A stretch of 64,000 nt of DNA from Amaranthus tricolor (lineage: Eukaryota; Streptophyta; Magnoliopsida; Caryophyllales; Amaranthaceae): NCBI RefSeq assembly GCF_026212465.1, contig NC_080051.1, positions 23,911,727 through 23,975,726 on the forward strand, written 5' to 3'. The position numbers and the translations under genes were made by a program. Shown here piece after piece: positions 59,989 to 64,000 of the stretch. Each line of letters starts with the position of its first letter. The stretch's first letter is position 1. Below the pieces are notes generated by a model. The model made no database searches. It saw only the letters and a list, made by a program, of their open reading frames with translations, and was not told the DNA's origin.

Positions 59989-62890
59989 TAATGAGTAACT
60001 CAAAGAAAGATAAAGTGAGGAGAAGTAGAGAATGCGAGTAGTATGGCTGTATGGGTAATGAGAAGAGTGTAATTAGGTTTTATTCGTCGGAAGATTGGTC
60101 TAAATTGACATCCCAATCCTCCGAAATTAGACGTTGCGTTTTAATTGAAAACAGTTTATTGGGGTGTTTTGGTCATTTCTGAAAGATGAAACTTTGAAGT
60201 TACACCCTAAAACCCGCCAAATCTTTAGAAGGATCCAATTATTTGCCGGGAAATTTGTTTTTCCAAATCAAAATTTTTTGAAAACTTTGGTGCCAATTTT
60301 TGCCTTTCATCAATTGGTGATTTAAATAAGTTTCATCAAGTGTTGCCTCCTTTTCGTTAGTGTTGTTTTGTCAACGTGCTAATCTTGAATTAAAGTGAAT
60401 TATCGGTTATTTCGCTTGATAAATAAATATCTTTTTAATTCACGTTTTGCTTTTTATTTTCTAAACTTTTTAATTCACCTTCTTCCTTTTCTTCTTCCTT
60501 CAGAAATTTCGAAATCTAGGGCATAAACCCTTTCTTTTTTCCACACAATAGGGCAAAGCAAGACTTAGTCATCTTCTGCATTTGGTTTTCGCAAGAGACA
60601 CCGCAAATCTTGCTTGCCTTCGTTTCATTTGAACGAACCAATGGGTTTCCTTTTCGATTGTTTGTGTCAAATTAAGGTTCGAATCCTCTTAATTGTTTTT
60701 ATGTGTTATTGTTTTGATTCCTTTTCCTTATTCATTCTGTTTTTTCCTTTCAAGAATCAAGCCATGGCCGTCACAGACCTGATCTTTCTGAATAACAAGA
60801 TGGTGGTGGTCATTCTTTTTTCCTCTGACTAATTCTTCAAGCAAACAATAGCAAGCTCCTTATTCTTGGTATCTAGAACCGTAAATCAAGGGTACAATAT
60901 ATAACTTTATGGTTATGCCCCTTAATATTTATTCTTTGAAATTGCAGTAAGATCTCTTACTTTTGTACTACATCAATATTTTGTTGCTAATCATCAAGTA
61001 TCAACACTAACGTAAGATTATTAGTGGATTTTCATGATTTAGTAGATAAATAAATAGACCTGTGGTCATTAAAGTAGATAGAACTTTAGATGCTTGATAT
61101 TAAATTAGTGGATATTGAGAATTAAGGATTTTGGAAAAAAAAAAATTTGTTATGGGTAAAATTATTGAATAATTTGATATTCTTGAAGGGATTATTTGAT
61201 TTTTTGACGATTTTCAATGCTGAGTTTGAATGTATATATTGGTGTTTAATTGGAAATACTTGTCAAATTAGGGGAATTATGAGTCTATATGAGTATGGTC
61301 AATTACGGGCTTGGATGACTACTTTTGTGCTTGATAAAATGTATAAATGGAAGCTTTTGGATGTAGTGAGCATGAGAGGTTGAACAATCTAGATTTGGTC
61401 ATAAACTTTATTTTATAATGGTGAATTAAAGATCAAAGTTTTACCATTATATGATGATTAGAAATGCTAAAACAAGAGTTTTGGTTAAGCTTGAGTTTAG
61501 GAGGAGATGTAATAAGTTATGTGTCAGTAAAGTTGTACCGAACGCTCTTGATTGATGTTATGATCTTGTTATTCTTCAGGAAACGATTTCTCTGCGCGTT
61601 ATTTCTAGTTGATAGCTGTGAATCGATCACGGCTCTTTGAAGCGTCTTGTTGGTGAGTAGTAGCAGTCCCTTAAAGGGTCTGGCCAGACTACTTTTCGTG
61701 TAAAATAGTATTATCAAAGTTCTTTTGAAATTGAAAATTGTTGAGACAAATGTTGTTGTGAATGCTTATGCTGGTATTATGATATGGTCAATGGATCGGG
61801 CTTGTCAGTTGGTCATTGACGGAGTTGAGGAACATTGTTCCCTGCTCCCTGTTTTTTAAGAGAATTGTCATTCAGATATTGACTAGCTTCACCCGAGAGC
61901 GACATAGCCTTAGAGCTATGGGACACCTCTCAAACTCGACTCCCTGTGCGTACATAGATCTAGGAAACTGATGTTGCTTTTAAACTTGTTTTTTTTTTTT
62001 TTTTAATTACGGTGTTTTGTTGTTTTGGATTGTTACTTCTCATTCAGTTTAATCTGACCCTCTGTTGTTTCCATCTTTTAGTTTGATCACAGATCGGAAC
62101 CGGTCGGAAACGATGGGTTAGCGGTGTTGAATAGCGTTCCAAGGATGTATATTGAGCTGAGCACGTGGGAATCGGTAGTTTTGTATTAGGTTTTTGGATA
62201 AATGTATATTAGTCTTGGTTGTGTTGGTTACATTCGACTCGAAGTGAATTGTAAGATTACTTGTGTTTTAGTTAGATGTTTGGTTTGAGAATTAGCTGAT
62301 TTAGTTACGTTAAAGAGCTGGTGACTCCTTTGCTCAAGTTTTGGACGTGTGATTTAAGTTTATTGAGAAATAAACCCCGTGATGACCCTGTTTACTCAGT
62401 CAATGGTAGGTCGGGTTGTTACAAAATAAGTATCAACTTTATTTGTTTTATTAAGTATTAATCCTTATATGTTAGGCGTGTACGACTCATTTCAATACGG
62501 TCAATAGACTTGATGCGATTTTTTTTAGGCCAAGGCAACAAATGTCAATTGTAATCGGTTTTATTTATTGTTTTTTAAAAATAACTTGTTTATTTATATC
62601 ATATATTTACCGAGTAAAATTAGTCAATAGTCATAATTTTATAATTTTATGATCTTCATTTTTCTACTAATTTATTTAAACAATTCTTTAATAATTGTAG
62701 TTCATATATTTTCACCACGTAACTTTGTTTTGATGTTTTTAATGTTTGTCATCCTCATATTTTCACACTAGTTTCTTTTTATCATTTTTAAAATATTTGT
62801 GGTACTTATATTTTTTCAATAATTTTATTGTTCAATAAAATAATATCACACTATCTTTTTTATCATCATTATCATCTAAAAAATTACGGT
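59989..62890. other. BARD1 upstream region and intergenic DNA
   Basis: The first 100-150 bp carry the BARD1 5' UTR and promoter. Beyond that are scattered frames (60614-60832, 61147-61383 plus) with no known domain; the sequence around 60500-60660 looks like a transcribed leader but cannot be followed into a gene. 61800-62421 is less AT-rich and ends GGTCGGGTTGTTACA, then AAATAAGTATCA, reminiscent of an LTR end with an eroded tRNA-iMet site. Confidence 0.45.
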
Positions 62891-63145
62891 GGTGTTTGGC
62901 AAATTAACTTGTTGAGCAATTTTAGTTTATTTTGATATAAATAGAGGGTTGGGTGGTCAAACTAGCTAATGCTAGTGTTTGATGAATTAGCTGGTTGAAC
63001 AACTTATTGATACAAATAAGCTATTTTTGAACAAGCTGTTTATAGCAGCGGGTTCAAAATCAGCTGGTCAAACCAGTTAATAAAATCAACTGGTCAAATC
63101 AGCCATTATAATTAGCTATTAACTATCAACCATTTGCCAAACACC
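62891..63145. mobile_element. MITE with 13-bp perfect ends, about 255 bp
   Basis: Left GGTGTTTGGCAAA and right TTTGCCAAACACC are exact inverse complements. Inside, CTGGTCAAACCAG-type phrases and TTAGCTGGTTGAACAACTTA give further pairing. The ends resemble hAT-type MITEs. No clear 8-bp target duplication was found by eye. Confidence 0.8.
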
Positions 63146-64000
63146 CTCAATTTTTCTTAACTTACCTAAATATTCAATATTAAAATATAAAAATTTTAAC
63201 TTCATAATCTAGAGAATATTCTACACGAAACATCAAATTGAATTGAAGGTTAGTCTCTTTTGTCCCCATTAGTTTGACGACATTCATATTTTTCATGTCC
63301 CTTCTATTGTCTCTATCTTTATGAACTAAACCTTTTTTTACTTGAGTTTGTACTATTTAATTTGCATTATTTATTTAGTCATTCATATTTTTTTTTCTAA
63401 AAAAATATTTTCATTATTTTCCCCCTTTTAAGTTTTAGTCATATGCCCACACAATTCAACTATCTTCACCATTTTATTACAAAGAACACATTTGTCCCAC
63501 TAAAAAGTGATATTAATAATTTCATTAACATTTTTATACTTCAACGATGACATTTTATTTGGATATCGAAATCAATTTTATAATTAGTATAGTAGTCAAA
63601 TATTATCTTGGAAAAATAAATTTTTTTTTCTTTTGCTAAAGCACCAATATTATGAGGGCTATTTTTGATTATTTTAAAATTTTAGCAATTTACTTACAAT
63701 TAGTAGCACTTTAAAACATGCCATTTTCTTTCCTCTAGACATCTCAATAAACATGGTCTAACCATGCTAGTCTTGCGCGTCACACCATCCGTTCAAAAAA
63801 AAAGAGAAAATATGAGCATTCGCTCTACAAATCATAACGGTCATTTCCCCTTTTCTGCCAAAATCATTCGCATAAACCCTAAAAAAAAAACCTTTTATTT
63901 TTCTCTAAACGCTCCTCTATAATCTCTTTTCCCCAATCTTATTTGTCCGAATCTTTTTTAAAGTGGAAACCACTAACTGATTCATAATTTTCTCACAAAA
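63146..64000. other. Intergenic to window end
   Basis: Very AT-rich. The last 200 bp become pyrimidine-rich (CTCTAAACGCTCCTCTATAA), which could be the leader of a gene starting beyond the window, but nothing can be assigned. Confidence 0.4.

Noticed and set aside
61147..61383. 78-codon plus-strand ORF
   Set aside because: It starts after an A run in AT-rich DNA, with no known domain and no visible exon partners.
1..64000. CRISPR arrays, bacterial operons, tRNA genes
   Set aside because: None seen. The repeats present are transposon or microsatellite in nature, and no cloverleaf with proper A and B boxes was found.

Overview
This is nuclear DNA of a flowering plant, a eudicot. The genes have many short exons with GT...AG introns, the intergenic DNA is AT-rich, and it is filled with plant-type LTR retrotransposons, MITEs and (TA)n runs. 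The flavour of the repeats fits Caryophyllales (spinach, beet or quinoa relatives), but that is an impression, not a proof.

Six intact protein genes can be modelled exon by exon, with reading phase holding across every junction: a long coiled-coil WEB-family protein (10935-15113, minus); a secreted invertase/pectin-methylesterase inhibitor (18422-18973, plus, no intron); a Rho GDP-dissociation inhibitor (25171-29062, plus, 5 exons); an inositol phosphorylceramide synthase (38869-43825, plus, 12 exons); a MOSC-domain mARC-type molybdenum protein (47435-51959, minus, 8 exons); and a BARD1 homologue with RING, extended PHD and tandem BRCT domains (54705-59988, minus, 13 exons). They are unrelated housekeeping or signalling genes, not a cluster or operon. 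The IPCS and mARC genes are convergent.

The rest is mobile or decaying DNA. At 1-4970 lies a tandem array of a young, non-autonomous LTR retrotransposon on the minus strand: one complete copy (LTR, primer-binding site, about 1.9 kb interior, polypurine tract, LTR) plus part of a second copy that shares its LTR and continues past the window edge. It has no gag-pol and instead one 461-codon ORF that runs into the 3' LTR. At 20284-21722 is a broken LRR receptor-like protein gene. At 23370-23950 a gene fragment is followed by a 5S-rRNA-like sequence of the Cassandra TRIM type. At 30829-35305 is a decayed Ty3/gypsy element, apparently Tat clade, that ends abruptly inside RNase H at the arm of a large inverted repeat, followed by a broken coiled-coil transposon ORF (35745-36769). 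Two introns (IPCS intron 2, mARC intron 6) carry LTR-like insertions. MITEs of at least four families are scattered through the window.

No organised new system such as a defence or biosynthetic cluster was seen. The most unusual objects are the tandem non-autonomous retroelement with its unrecognised protein and the chimeric inverted-repeat junction at 35297-35978.
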